From Euonymus europaeus (Eukaryota; Streptophyta; Magnoliopsida; Celastrales; Celastraceae): a DNA stretch of 64,000 nt. Where the stretch lies: assembly GCA_963580455.1 (NCBI GenBank), contig OY756958.1, positions 2,802,501 through 2,866,500 of the forward strand. Reading direction: 5' to 3'. Shown here piece by piece: positions 16,612-31,600 of this stretch (positions within the stretch are counted from its first letter, which is position 1; each line of letters begins with the position of its first letter). Under the pieces are notes generated by a model. The model had not been told where the DNA came from, made no database searches, and worked only from the letters and a program-made list of their open reading frames with translations. A program made the translations under genes and the position numbers.

Positions 16612-19600
16612 ATGGCGTCTTCTCATAATGTTGAGTTGGAAGCAGCAAAGTTTCTGCAGAAACTCATTCAAGATTCGAAGGATGAGCCAACAAGATTGGC
16701 TACAAAACTCTACATGGTTAGTTTGCTGAATTGATGTTCTTCATTGTTTTTATTGCTTTAAATTTCGTGTATGTCTTATATAACAATGTTCATTCCATAA
16801 AATTTTCAGATATTGCAACACATGAAAGCAAGTGGGAAAGAGCATTCGATGCCCTATCAAGTGATATCAAAGTAATGGATGCAATATTTTTTTTTTGTTT
16901 CAAGTAATTTTTGGAATTCTGTTTATGAAGTCATTTCAATATCTTAATGATCATTGTTTGGAATGAAATGTTATTCCCCAAATGTTGCGAGAACAAACTT
17001 TACAATAAATTGTTTGCAATAAAAAATAACTTCCAAACATTGACAAGCAACTGTAGACTTGTTTTTTCCTTGAGAAGGCAACAGTTGAGCTCAGTGCTGG
17101 ATCTGTTATTTCATACCTAATCTGCTCCATGGTAAAGCTGTGAATTTGGTCTTGTGATCTGACACTGAGCATGCAATTTAATTTTCTTGTTTTATTTTTC
17201 ACATAATATATATACAGCCACTAATTGGATTTTGTAACTTAAACCTGCCACTTAACTTATGGATTTTTATTTTCTTGGGCTTTGACATTATCCTTCCTGT
17301 CATCTCTTTCTGGTTTGGCTGCAGTTATTGTTTTCTTTCTTATCTAATAATCGTTTCTAGTGTTTATACAACTGTTATTTCCCATCCCTCTGTTTCTTAG
17401 TATTTATATCTTCATTTCTCTCAAGGGCCATGGAGTCTGTTATTAATCAACATGGACTTGATATCGAGGCTTTGAAATCGTCACGCCTTCCTTTGACTGG
17501 AGGAAGTCAAATGGGGGATTCTGCATCGGCACAATATGCTGCAGGTGCAATACTTTTAAAGGCTGTCTTTGTTGCTGAATACAGTGTAATTGTATAGAAG
17601 TGCTTATATTTTTTCACAGCCTCATGATCTGCCATTAAAAGTTTTTAGTGTCTTATTGTAGGATCTTCTCAGCCAATCAATGTCACCAAAGATCCAAATG
17701 CACGCCTGGCTGAAAATGATGCTTCCAAAGCTGACCCATTTTCTTCCAGCAGGCCACATATTAGCCCAATTAGCGGAGGACATAATGGTTTTCAAGGATC
17801 TGGAGCTCATAGGGGCAATCAGTCCTTTGATCATGAGAGTCCATCCAGTTTGGACACTAGGTCTGCCAACTCTCAATCACAAGAAAGGCGTGATCTAGGT
17901 ACTTGGGACAAAAAGCTAAATCAAAAGGATGGTAAAAAGTCTGCAGCCAAGAGAAAGAGGGGTGATTCATCATTACCTTCAGAACCTTTTCTTGATGACA
18001 CACAACAGGGGGATATTCAAAATGATGCGGGTAATCTAAGGAAAAGAAAAATGAACAAAGTTGAGCAATCATTAAAAAGTGGTGAGCATATGCAAACTTT
18101 AATCTGGTCGTAAAGAGTGGTGGCTTCATGTACTGTTCATATTTTGTGGTGATAGCATGAAATTTACTATTAGAGTATGCAAGATTTGTAACTGTAAACT
18201 GTTTTGTTCAGCAAACATATGCAGTGCCATTTTGTGATTTACTTATTCAAGATCCCATAGGGATTGAATGTGTCTTTCAGACTCTTTCTGAAGAGCTCTT
18301 CTGTTGTCCAGTTGGTTTTTTCTCTGATTACATGCTTTTTAATAAAGCACATAACTGTGATAAATGATTAAATGAATGATTAAGTTAGCGATGTTTGGAA
18401 AATTCTTTAGGCTGGGCTTTGAGCCTTAAAGATCTTCAAAGAATGAATGTGTAATTTGTAATCATTGGTGTTTTAGGTCAGGTTCATGGTGGGATGCCAG
18501 TCGCATCTCGTTCATCAACTACATTTTCTCCTGGAAAGTCATTGGAGCATGATGGTGGGAGTTCAGCTGCATCTGTGGATGCAAATAAAATATTTCAGGT
18601 ACTTGCTTCCCCATCACCTAACGAAACCCGAAGGCCCTATTAAGGGAAAAAAGCTACATTTTCTAGATTACATTGTTGTTGGTATCTCTTTCTAAGCAGA
18701 TATGCAACCCAAAGAGCCCTATCTAGGATATTTTTCTGTTACTGATGATGACTTATTTTCTTATTTTTCTCGTTAAAATTTAAAAGATCATTTTTTTCTA
18801 TAATCAACTGATGATGTTCTTCTCAAAGATCTCATTCTTTCATGTAGAATTACTGGGATCATGATATTGAAATGTTATGTATGTATGCTGCTTGCTCTTT
18901 TTAATCTGTTTTTAATGCTAGGGTGGGAGACAAGCAAGTAATGCAGAAATGCATATGCTTAGATCCTCAATTCCAAGAGATACAGGGAAGGCTCCTCTTT
19001 CCCTGGCTCTGTCGTTGTCTGGTGTGCCTTTCAAAGAACACCAGTTGAGGCAGCTCAGAGCCCAATGCCTGGTCTTTTTAGCATTCGGGTACATGGTCCT
19101 CTTCTTGGAATCTGCTGTTAGCTTTATGCAAATTCTGCAGTTCAAGTGTTGGATTTTCTCCATTTAAGCTTGTGTTTTCGTATTTGTAGAAAGGGTTTGA
19201 TGCCAAAGAAATTGCATCTGGAAGTTGCGCTCGGAAGCATCTTTCCTAAAGAAGGTGACTAAATTTTTTTTTGTACTCCACACACATGCATTCTTATAAT
19301 TTTACTAACCGGTGGCAATATAGATGGTCCGTGCAAAGAGCTAACTGACCATAAAGAAAAGGCACAATCTTCCAATGAGCCAAGTGGCATTTCTGAAGCT
19401 GCAATACCATTTGGAAGGCTAAATAATGCGAGGGAAACAGATAAAATCCCTCCGGCATCTACTGGGTGGTCATTAGATGCTGATGTATTGCTGAAAGAAT
19501 CTGGGACTTCAAAAATAGTAGACAAAAACAGCCCAGCTCCTGAAACCTCAGTGATTGTTGATGAGGGGAAACATATTCTGAGGACAAGAAAACTGGATAC

Positions 19601-22600
19601 TGAAGTGCAGAACCAAGAAGCAATGGAATCACAGGGTTTTATCACTAAAACATTACAGCAGCCTGGTGATGTGAATGAATGCGGAGTCATGTCTGCCTAT
19701 TACTCAGTGGAAGGGACTGACCAAGGTTCTGTAATGGCCATCAATAAGCAGGTGAACACTGAGGTTGTTAGCTGGACTGGTATTGGGTGTCAAAAGGAAG
19801 TGTCTAGGGCACCATCGCTGTTCTCTTCTGCTCAGCATGAGTTCGGGCCAGAAAGGAAGGAAAATGCTTCTAATCCATTCCAAGGTCTTAATAACAGTAG
19901 CTTATTGGGAAAACAATATTCTGATAGTCATCCTTCTTCTTTCACTCCTAGAGAGCAGTGGAAATCTATATCGGGTATGTTCAATGATAATCAGAGGCCA
20001 ATTCCAGCAAGGGATGGCAATGAGATGATGAAACACATGCCTCAGGGTGAGAAACATATTCTTTAGCCATACAATATGATTTTTTAACAGCTATTGGTGA
20101 AGCTGATACTGTGAATAATGTAATGCAGATGATCCGAGGTTTTCTGAACTTCAAAAAAGGAGTATTGCAGAAGGCTGCAGAGTTATCTCTGTTGACAATG
20201 CATTGAAACATGGAACGTTGTTTACAACTGAACCAGATGAAGGAGACAAGTCTCTATCCAATGATTCTTCACCTTGTCCGAAATATACCATGTTAGATAA
20301 ATGGGTAATGGACCAGCAGAAAAAGAAACTCTTACTTGAGCGAAATTGGATTTTTAAACAGCGGAAAACACAGCAAAGGATTGTGACCCGTTTTGACAAG
20401 TTAAAGGTTTGTTATATAATTTCTGGTTATGTTGTTGATGTCCGTTTGTTGGTAATGCAGGATTGATCACTGTTCCTTCATTGAGAGAATCTTTTTTTTT
20501 TTCAATTCTAAAAGTTGCTGTTGGTAAATGAATGAAAAAGAAAAATGTTCTTTTTAATCGATTTACATTTTAAATTTAGTTTTTGATATCTAAAATCTAT
20601 CTAATTAGGTGCATTGTTGTTGACAGTATTATTTTTTGTTTATCTTCTTCACTTGTCTATTATACCAAATTGCTTTCCTGGACCCTGTCTCTGTTAAGGG
20701 ATCCTTGATCTCTGGGTATGCAATTTTTCGATTTTTTATGCTTCTGTTTGTGTTGTGGTGTGCAAGATGAATTGACTCAGTTTTGTGGTTGATCACTTGA
20801 TCTTATAGTTGATCTTGCATGTGCTTAATACAATATCTTGTCTTTTGTTCTTAATGTACAGGAAAATGTGAACTTATCTGAAGATATATCTGCAAGAACT
20901 AAGAGTGTGATAGAATTAAAAAAACTGCAATTGTTGGAGCTGCAACGTCGTTTGCGGAGGTCATTGATATTTTGAATTTTTTTTTTTGGTTTTTCTGGTC
21001 CTGTACTCAAAGCAGAGTGTTCAACTTGAAGACCATATATGATTGTGATGCTGGCTACAATAAATGTACTAATGTTGACTGTTTTTGCTTGGCAGTGATT
21101 TTCTGAATGACTTTTTTAAACCGATTGCAAGTGATATGGATCAGTTGAAATCCTATAAGAAACACAGACACGGTAGAAGGGTAAAACAACTTGAGAAATT
21201 TGAGCAAAAAATGAAAGAAGAGCGACAAAAGAGAATCCGTGAAAGGCAAAAGGAGTTCTTTGGTGAAATAGAAGTTCACAAGTATGTTGTGCCTATCTGT
21301 TGATTTAAACTATATCTTTTCTCCTCCCTCTCTCTGCTTTAAGTGTGTTGTGGTGAGGCTCAGAATTTTTCTCCCAATTAAGTAGTGTTGAAAACAATTA
21401 ATAATTCTTTTTGTTTGGTTGCTAACTGGAATTCTAGGGAAAGACTGGATGATTTGTTTAAAATTAAGAGAGAACGCTGCAAGGGTTTCAATAAATTTGT
21501 GAGGGAATTCCACAAACGAAAAGAACGTTTCCATCGTGAGAAGATTGACAGAATTCAGCGTGAGAAGATTAATCTACTAAAGATCAATGATGTTGAGGGT
21601 TATTTGCGCATGGTGCAGGTTTGATTGGAGTCCTTCATATGTTAACTTGTAGGTGGGCACCTGCTTTCTTTTTCCCAATTGTCTTGACACTTTTTTAAAA
21701 TTTCCTAGGAAGCTAAATCAGATCGTGTTATGCAACTACTGAAAGAGACTGAGAAGTATCTCCAAAAGCTTGGATCTAGGCTGCAGGAGGCAAAGGCTAT
21801 TGGAAGTCAATTTGAGAATGAAACGGATGAGACGAGAACTTTAAGTAACCTCCAGAAGAATGAAACTATTGCTGAGAACGAAGACGAGAGTGACCAGGCC
21901 AAGGTAATATTTTCACCTTGTGCAATTTGTTGAACCTTATTTATTTATTTATTTCTTTTCTCAATTTTTTTGTTGTTTTCCCTTTGCAGCATTATATGGA
22001 AAGCAATGAAAAGTACTACTTGATGGCTCACAGGTATAGTTACTTTATTTATCTTATATTACTTGTTTGATTATGTTGTTTTTTTCCATAAAGATTGAGA
22101 ATGTTGATCATAGTAAGTTGTAACTAAGGCCTGCCAGCTTTCTTGGTTCCATGATGTTTCTCTTCAGAAACTTATGAACTTGTTTACAGGGTCATGTCTT
22201 ACCAAGAAGAGATCTGGCCTTTCGTGATGCCCTTCTGTTATATTTCCTTTTGTACCTTAATTCTTATGCAATCCTTTTCTTCTTTTGCAGTATAAAAGAG
22301 AATATAACAGAGCAACCGGCTTCCCTTCGAGGTGGAAAATTAAGGGAGTAAGTGGAAGATGAATATGTTTTTTAATTTATGCCTTTTCTGTTTAATATCT
22401 CTGTACAATCGCAACAGTGGGCGTAGTGGTGTTATGAAGTTACTCCTGCATTGTTTTATTTTAAGTGGGGAAATATGGAATATCTTGTATCATACATTAT
22501 TCCCAAGCGTTGGTCCTGATTCTCTTATTTGAAGATTTTCTTATGGTGCTTTTTTCTCCTCCAGGTACCAAATGAATGGGTTAAGGTGGTTGGTTTCACT

Positions 22601-25600
22601 TTACAACAACCATTTGAACGGTATTCTCGCAGATGAGATGGGCCTGGGGAAAACTGTTCAAGTATGGTTTCTACTGAATCTGTTGATCTTAAGCTGGGTT
22701 TTTCGTTCTTTCTAATCTCCTTGCTTCTTTAGTTGACATATGATGAATCTCTAATGTCTATATTTTTAGGTTATCGCTCTAATGTGTTACCTGATGGAAA
22801 CCAAAAATGACAGAGGACCTTTCTTAGTTGTTGTACCTTCTTCAGTTTTACCTGGATGGGAGTTGGAAATCAATTTTTGGGCCCCCAGCATACACAAAAT
22901 TGTCTATGCAGGGCCTCCAGAAGAGAGGCGCAAATTATTTAAGTAATGATCCATGGCCTCAAATAATCCACCCTGCTTATGCCCATTGTTGCTGTATTAT
23001 TATTGTAACCTTTGCCTCTCCTTTTCACTGCAGGGAAAGAATTGTGCATCAGAAGTTCAATGTACTTTTGACTACATATGAATATCTGATGAACAAGCAT
23101 GATAGGCCAAAACTTAGTAAAATTCATTGGCATTATATTATAATTGACGAAGGCCACCGTATAAAAAATGCTTCTTGCAAGCTGAATGCTGACTTGAAGC
23201 ACTATCGCAGTTCTCATAGATTGCTGTTAACTGGAACACCTCTGCAGGTTACAGGCTTTGCTGATTCTTATATTCCTTTGTTTCTCCTTGACTCTGGATT
23301 TTGACAGGCCTATTGTTTCTCTTAATTTTCTCTCTTTTGTAGAACAATCTTGAGGAGCTGTGGGCACTGCTTAATTTTTTGTTACCTAATATATTTAATT
23401 CATCAGAGGATTTTTCTCAGTGGTTCAACAAGCCATTTGAGGGTAATGGTGACAACTCCGCTGATGAGGTGAGCTTTCTAAGTTATTGAGACACTGATGC
23501 ATCCCTCAAAGTAAATCTCTTTTTCTTCTTCTGCATTATTGTGAGTTTCATTATATTGAAAACTCCTAAACTGTTACTTCCTTGTCCTAAACTGTTACTT
23601 CCTTGTGACAAGGCCTTACTATCTGAGGAGGAGAATCTGTTGATCATAAATCGTCTTCATCAAGTCCTTCGACCATTTGTACTTCGTAGACTGAAACAGA
23701 AGGTCCTTTTCATATTGTATCATTTTGTAGAGTTGGAGGAAATTTCTGTTGATAATTAATTGGTTCTCTGTGTACTGGTTATACTAACACATCAAGGAGG
23801 AAAAAAATCTTCCTGACTTTATTTTATCAATTATTGTGTCTGAAAGTTGTTCTTCTATGCTCTCTTGTAATATGTTCTCAAAATCTTTTTGTAGGTTGAA
23901 AATGAACTGCCGGAAAAGATTGAGAGACTTATAAGATGCGAGGCATCTGCATACCAAAAGCTATTGATGAAGAGGGTAGAAGAGAATCTTGGTTCAATTG
24001 GAAATTACAAGGTTTCAGCCTGTTTATTCATTGGCTCGTATCTTTCGAAGTTACAGCCAAAATAATTTATGCATCATACTATTATCTTTATACATTATTT
24101 AACCTCATAATATTCCTTTTTCAGGCTCGTTCAGTGCACAACCCTGTCATGGAGCTTCGTAACATATGCAATCACCCATATCTCAGCCAACTTCATGCAG
24201 AGGAGGCATGTTTTTTTTTCTTCGTTCTCCCCCTACTTGGGCTGAAATTCAATATTTAGAGAAAGAGTCACGGAAGGTTGAGGAGAGGAGCTTGTTTTAG
24301 GAAATGGCTTCCTTCTGAAGCATTATGGGGAATAATTTCTTAATTTTATTTCCTTCATTGATTAGGGGATCCAGCCAGACCTTGGGTCCAAGATTTTGTT
24401 TTTGATGTGTTGGATGCTGGTAGTTCCCTTCTAACTCTAGTGTCAATGTTGTATCATCTTCTGTAGGTTGATAATTTAATTCCTAAGCATTATCTGCCAC
24501 CAATTCTCAGACTTTGTGGGAAACTTGAGATGTTGGATCGATTACTGCCCAAACTGAAGGCGACAGATCATCGGGTATGAAAATACTGTGTCTCTGGCAA
24601 TATCAAAATCAAAAAAATTGTGTAAAGTTCAATGTCTTATTATCATTGAAATTTTACTGGTGATTGAGGATTCAAACCTGCAACTAGTAGGTCCATGGAC
24701 TATGGTAATCCCCCTTACCTTTAGACCACAGTGGAGGTGGTTGCGGAAAGTTTGACGTTGAATGCGTTATAATAACTCTTTAATGGATTCTGATTCATAT
24801 TTGACATTTAATTGTGGAAGTTTGTACTTCATGAAGGATAATCTGAACGAGGTTTTGCTTCTTTTTGTTTTATTAAAGTTCAAGATTCTGTAAATTAATT
24901 AATGCTATTATTTATTGAATGGTTTATGATAATGCATTTGTTTTTTTGTTGATTGTTCTATTTTCCTTAAACTTGTTTCACCATGTCTTCTTCACTTTCA
25001 GTTATAGGCATTTTCATAATTTGCTTCTGGTGTCATACCACAAATTATTGCTTTAATTTTGAGAAATTACTGCAGTAACCTTTTAAGGTTCCTCTGGATT
25101 TTTTTGTCATTGTTCTTAGACAAGTACAATTACATGTGAAGAGTCCTTGACATAATTGATTTAGGTTATTTACTCTGGTTTCTTCTTTCAGGTCCTTTTC
25201 TTTTCCACCATGACCAGGCTGCTTGATGTTATGGAGGATTATCTCACCTTCAAACAATATCAGTACCTTCGGTTGGATGGGCATACATCTGGGAATGAAC
25301 GTGGTGCGCTTATTGAGAAGTTTAACAAACCAAATTCGCCCTACTTTATCTTTTTGCTCAGGTAATTGATTCTTCATATGTTTGATATTTGACCTATTCT
25401 AAAATGATTTTCCACATGTGATCATACATTGATAGCCTGCTGATTAATTTTGAAGTCGGATGAGCCACCCGCTTGTATTAACCTCAACTCAAGAACTATT
25501 TTCTTATTTAATTCTTGTAATGATGACGTTCTTGTCAGTAATTTATAAGTGCTCTTTTGGTGCATTGTTTTGTTAGTAATTGTTCTGTACCGGGCTTTTG

Positions 25601-28600
25601 CTGAACTAGTTTTTATTTTGCTGACATCTATGTATGTGCTCATTAGCATTCGAGCAGGGGGTGTTGGAGTAAATCTTCAAGCAGCTGATACAGTGATCAT
25701 ATTTGATACTGACTGGAACCCTCAGGTCATTATGAAACTATGGTCCAATTGATATGCTTGTCATGGTAATTATCTGCTCTGAAGCTAATTCCTGTTAATA
25801 TTGTCAGGTTGATTTACAAGCGCAAGCAAGGGCTCATAGGATTGGTCAGAAGAGGGAAGTGCTTGTTCTTCGTTTTGAAACAGTGAGTACTGAGTAATTT
25901 CCTTTTTTTTTTTTTTTTGAAACAAAGGAATCATGATATATGTGGACTGCCAGCTTCCCACTTCTCCTTGTACATCTTTTGTTTATTTATTGCTGTTTTG
26001 TTTTGATGTTTGGAATTTTGAGTTCATATGGCCATAAACTCTAATACTATATTCAGAAATTTTTTTTGTTTTGTTTTTGGGTTTATCAACAGTTGATCAT
26101 CTTGATCATTGTCAACCCAAAATTTTCATATTTGATTTCCCTTAGCTGCCTTGTGTTTTTGTTGCGGCATTGTTTTTGATATATCAGTGTGATCATTGCC
26201 AACTCAGAAATGCCATTTTGAACTCCCCGAGGAGCCATAAGTTTTTGTTATATATTCTTTTCTATTATGCTTCCACATGCTGTATTTTTTAGTAGGAGTT
26301 AAATATCTGATGCCAGGTTGGATGGTTACTGACAAATTTCCGTTTTCACATTATTCTGAATTTGGGGAAGTTTTATGAATGAGAGAAAATTGGTTATTCA
26401 ACTTTCAAATTGAATGGGTTGAAAAACTTTGGATGTCATATAGGTGCATCTTTTGCAGTGTTAACACATTTCATTGATGGGTTCATCTATTTAAGTGCAT
26501 TTTTTCCGTCTAGAATGTGATTTATATTCCCATTTTTTACTCTAGTTGATCTTTAATATTTCTGTTGTTAAAAGGTGAAAACAGTGGAGGAACAAGTCAG
26601 AGCTGCAGCTGAACACAAACTGGGAGTTGCCAATCAGAGTATTACTGCCGGGTTTTTTGATAATAACACAAGGTGAATGAAAATATTTGTTTGGAAAGTA
26701 TTTGTCCGATGTAGTTACAAATGGGTCCAAAAGGTTTTCAAATTTCAACCGATGCAATTTTGTCGCAGTGCTGCAGATCGTAGGGAATACTTGGAGTCCC
26801 TCCTGCGGGAGTGTAAGAAAGAGGAAGATGCCTCTGTATTAGATGATGATTCTCTAAACGATGTCTTGGCCCGCAAGTAAGCTTTCTCTGGACTTCATTG
26901 TTTCTAGTTGGTGGATTGCCGTGGTAACCATGGAAACTCAGAACATTTCATAATTATATATCTGAAAGTTGGGCATCTGCCCATGGCTTGAAAATAATGA
27001 TTTTGCAAATGTTGGTGGAAGCTTCTTTGAAAGAATGGGATCCTGTGTAGATAATTGCAATCTTGTTCAATAATTGTGCTGCCCTTTCTACTATATTAAG
27101 AGAGCAACCTTACCTGGATGGACCTGTGCCATCCCTCTATTTTTTTGTTTAATATAGTTCTCTTTGAGATGCACCTTTTATTTCTGGGAAAAAAAATTAA
27201 GGGATGAAAAATTTATAACATTGCATGGTGGTTGAACGTGAGAGGGATTCTGTTGCAGGGGATGCCATAAAGAGCATGCTTGATTTCTTTGGTTTTCAAA
27301 GTTTGAACATAATTGTTTCTCCAGTAAATGTTCTTTTTTTTCAGTGCGTGCATGTGTTAATTTCCTGCTCCATTCATGCTGTATCTTTTTTCTTTAAGTT
27401 ATGTCGCCTTGTAATGTCCATGCCATGTTTCTGTGTTGCTTGATTCGTGATTGAGTCCTCAAATTTCTTACCCATTGTTTTGTCTTTTATTTTCAGCCTT
27501 TATGTTGTTTCTCGTCTTCTTTTCCACCTTTACTTGAAATAAGAATTGCGGTTTTTGTTGGTTTGTTACTACCAAACCCCAAACACCTGCCTCCCCACCA
27601 CCCCCCCTCACACTCGTATTCTTTTTCCCCCTTTGATATTTCCATCAATTTATATCTTATTAATGTCTGTATGATGCAGTGAGTCAGAAATTGATGTATT
27701 TGAGTCGGTGGACAAACAAAGACGGGAAGAAGAGATGGTAGGCATATTAGCATTTTTACACATGCTGTTGGTCTGTTGGGTATTTTACTGGATAAATTTG
27801 CTTGACTTTATGGCTAATTGCCTATATGGTTTGAGCAAGTGAGGGATCTATCTGAAGTTCTGAACTCATAATTCTGCAGGCTGCATGGAAAAAGCTGGTA
27901 ATGGGAGAGCGAATAGATGATTCTGAGCCTCTACATCCTCTTCCTTCTCGTCTTGTTACCGATGATGATTTAAAAGAATTCTATAAAGTGATGAAATTAT
28001 TTGATGCACCAAAAGATGTGGTAGTATCTGACCCTAGGGCTAAGCGGAAGGGGGAGAAATTAGGAGGCCTTGGTACTCGGGAATATGGAAGGGGCAAAAG
28101 AGCAAGAGAGGTTTGTTAGTTATATTACTTTGTTCTTATGTGTGCATGTGCTTACTGCACTTTCTTTACTTGATATTTTCTACCTTTTTAAATGTACTTG
28201 CAATTATTCGTCCATCTGAATGGTCTTTCCATTTCTTTTAATCTTGATCTTTTTTTTCCCACTTATCAGGTGCGTTCCTATGAAGAGCAGTGGACTGAGG
28301 AAGAATTTGAAAAGATATGCCAGGCTGACTCTCCTGGATCCCCAAAGTTAAAGGAAGAAGTGGGTGAGCAGACGGTTCCAATAGATGCTAGAGGGTGTAT
28401 GATGACTGTTGACAGTGCAGCGCCTCATGTTTCAGCTTCTTTGCCCCAACCACAAACTATGGAGCCTTTGCAAGTGCAGCAGACCAAAGAAGTAATACCA
28501 TCTAAGAGGGGTCGTGGGAGACCAAGAAGAGCAACTTCAGATAGATATCCAGATCCAGTGCCATTGCACCCAACACCTTCTGGTACTGACAAAGTTGATC

Positions 28601-31600
28601 TGGGGTCGCAGAAAGCAGCAGAGCATAGTGTTAGGCCTATTTCTGGTCCAAATCCTTTTCCCGGCTCTTCAATGGAGAAAGTTATAAGCGGACCAATGCC
28701 TCATTCAAGTATGGAGATTGTTCCCATATCTCAGCCTACTGTCCCTATTATTCCAGGATCTCATCCAACCCCATCCGCTTGTCCTGCTGCTCCTGTACAA
28801 TCAAAGGAACAAAATCGGAGAGTTCAAAGTGGGGCACATACACAAAGGCGTAGGGGAAAAAGACAGGAGCAACTTCCACCTGCTACTCCTGATAGTTCAA
28901 ATGTTGCTAATCTGAAGATGAATGAGCAACCCATTAATGGAGCTGTCAATTCATCAAACGCTGAAGCCTTTTCCATCAATGGAACCATTACTAGCATTCC
29001 TATGACATCCTGTCCCAATGTTTTACCTATTTCTGCTACTGTTGATAGTATAACTGGAACCATTCATCACCCTGGTGTTGGTATTGCTTTGAATTCTCAA
29101 CCAAACTCTATGGTTCCTTCTATTGCTCCCATCCCTCCGTCCTCTCCTTCTTGTCCTTCTGCTCCTCAAATTAAGGTGCAAAGCCGAAAGACTCAAAGTG
29201 GAGCAGGAGCACCTCGGCGCAGAGGAAGGAAACAAGCATCCACACCGCTTGCAGTTCCAAATATATCAGCTGACCAGAATTTGGAGCCAAATCCAAAATT
29301 GAAGAATGATGTTCAGGACAGAATGCATGTCACCCAGGAGCTTGCTTGTGAAGTCTTTGCCCCTGGTGATGCAGCTATTCAAGATAAACGATCAACTAAA
29401 GATTTAGATCATGTAGCACAGGAAAAGCATCTATCAAGCTCATCAAAAATAGATGATACTGCTGCCAGATCCATGGGTAAAAACTATGCATATTTCATTT
29501 CCCATTGAAATTTATTCTAAATAAAACATTAAAACTTTTTACATGTGCAGGTCTTGCTGATGCTCAAAACCATAATGCTGATTTGCACAATGTGGCCTTG
29601 CTGACGAAGAGTGTTTCACCTCAAAATAGCCCTTCAAAAGCTAAATCGGATGCGCGCCAGGGTGATGCCGTTGGGGCTGCGCTTGGTGGACGTGTATTGA
29701 GCAGCACATCGATTGAGGTGGTCAAAAACCAAATTTCGGAGGGTAACTCATATACAGCTATGTCAAATTTGCAAACTACATCGCCAGTTATTGGTCCTTC
29801 AAACAATTCATCACTGCTCTCTAATGCTGTAGATGGTTCGAGTAAAACTACTGTAAATATTGCTCCTAGCTTGCAGCCGATATCATCTGGTCTTGCTGTT
29901 GCTTCAGCGACTGAGCCAGTTCATGCTAGGAGGCAAGGTCGTAAGAATCCAACCAAAGTAGAAGCAACTAAGCGTAGGGGAAAGAAACAGGGATCAGTTT
30001 TACCTGCTGCTTCTGATGGTTCTGGTCAGGACCCAAAATTGCATTTGCCTTCAACAGGGAGTAAAGCCATTGCTCCTAGAAGTAAGGAGACTGATCCCCA
30101 GGAATTATCAAATATTATTCAGGTCAATGCATCTGAAATGCATTTACCTAGTGCCTTAGTTGGTCAAGACCCGAAAGGAAAAGAAACTTCTGTACCCCCT
30201 GGCTTTGGTCGCATTCCGACTGCTGATGTGAATGATGTAGCTCGAGTGATGAAGGAGATTTTCTCCGAAACTTGTTTGTCAAGGAGTAGAATTAGCGAGT
30301 CTTCAGGGAATGAAGGAACCGTTGCCCCTTCTGTTTGTGTGCCTGGTAATGCACCTGCGGAAGTGGTCAGGAACCAAATTCCTGAGGATGAATCACTTTC
30401 ATCTATTCCAAGTTCAGGAACTGCAGTACTACCTGATAATGTTTCAATGTATACAGACGTAAACCAGCGTGGGAGTGAATCTGATGCTAAAGTAATAGAA
30501 GGCAAGACTCCTATTTCAGGTGAGCTTGGTTTTTCTAGTACCGATGCTTCCAATCAAGAGAGCAAGAGTGCTCCTGGCTCTATTGAAAATGTGATGCATA
30601 GGAGAAATCTTTTCCTTGAAAACTCAAACATGTTGGGTTTTGTGGAGGCCACTGATGCCAGTCATACAGTTGTCGAGTCTTCTGGAAACAAAGGTATTGG
30701 TGACCTCTTTTTCTTTTTCTGGGAACTGCTTTTTGACACTTTACTTGCTCACTTATGATATCCCATCTATGTAGACCAAACGTACCACAAAGCATTAAAA
30801 TAAGCCAAATTTTACACAGTCAAAGGGATGTATTAAACAATTACCGTTTTCTGTGTACTTGTATCAGGTGAGATGATCGTGGAGGTTTCCATAAATAAAA
30901 AATTGGAGGATAAAGTATCTTTAGATGTATCTACTGTGGAAGCATCTACTCCAGTTATTAACCCTCCAATCAATAATTCTGAAAAGCTATCTGAAACTGG
31001 AGCTCATGCAGAGGTAGAGATGGACAAAACTCTTGGTTTTAAAGAAGTCTATATTTCAAAAACTGATACTTCCACTCTTGATAGCGAAAAGACTGCTGGT
31101 TCTGTTAATGATATGATGGCTTCTAGGGAACTTTCCACCGTCGATACAGTTAGTCATACAGTTTCTCTTAATGCCAGAGAAAGCAAAGGTGAAGCCAGCT
31201 TGCTGCTGGATGTGGACATTTCAGGGAGTCGTGCTGGGGCTTGCAATAATGTTGATAATCTATTGAAAGCAACAACATCATTGCCTGATGATGAATCTTT
31301 TAAATCTGCTGAGGTTGAGGTTATTGAGATCAGTCGTGTTGGGACTGAGTGGAAGCCAGCTGAGTGTGATCATGTTGAGGTTCTGCAAACAGGGGAAATT
31401 TTGTTGGGAGGACATCCCTCTCCACTGAACGATATTACTGATGAATCTTTGGAGGGTGGGCAAATTCAAGAAGCTCAAGTAGTGACTCAGCTGCAGGTAG
31501 AGGCTGAAAGTAGTAACGGTGGTATGGAAATAGAACCTTCTAAATCGGTGGATGCTATCCAGAAAGTCCTCTCTTGTTCACTGGGGCATGATCCGCGAAA

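Noticed and set aside
16519..16734. Upstream ATG in frame with the SPLAYED start
   Set aside because: It lies in the leader intron before an acceptor at 16606; the protein start MASSHN matches the family.
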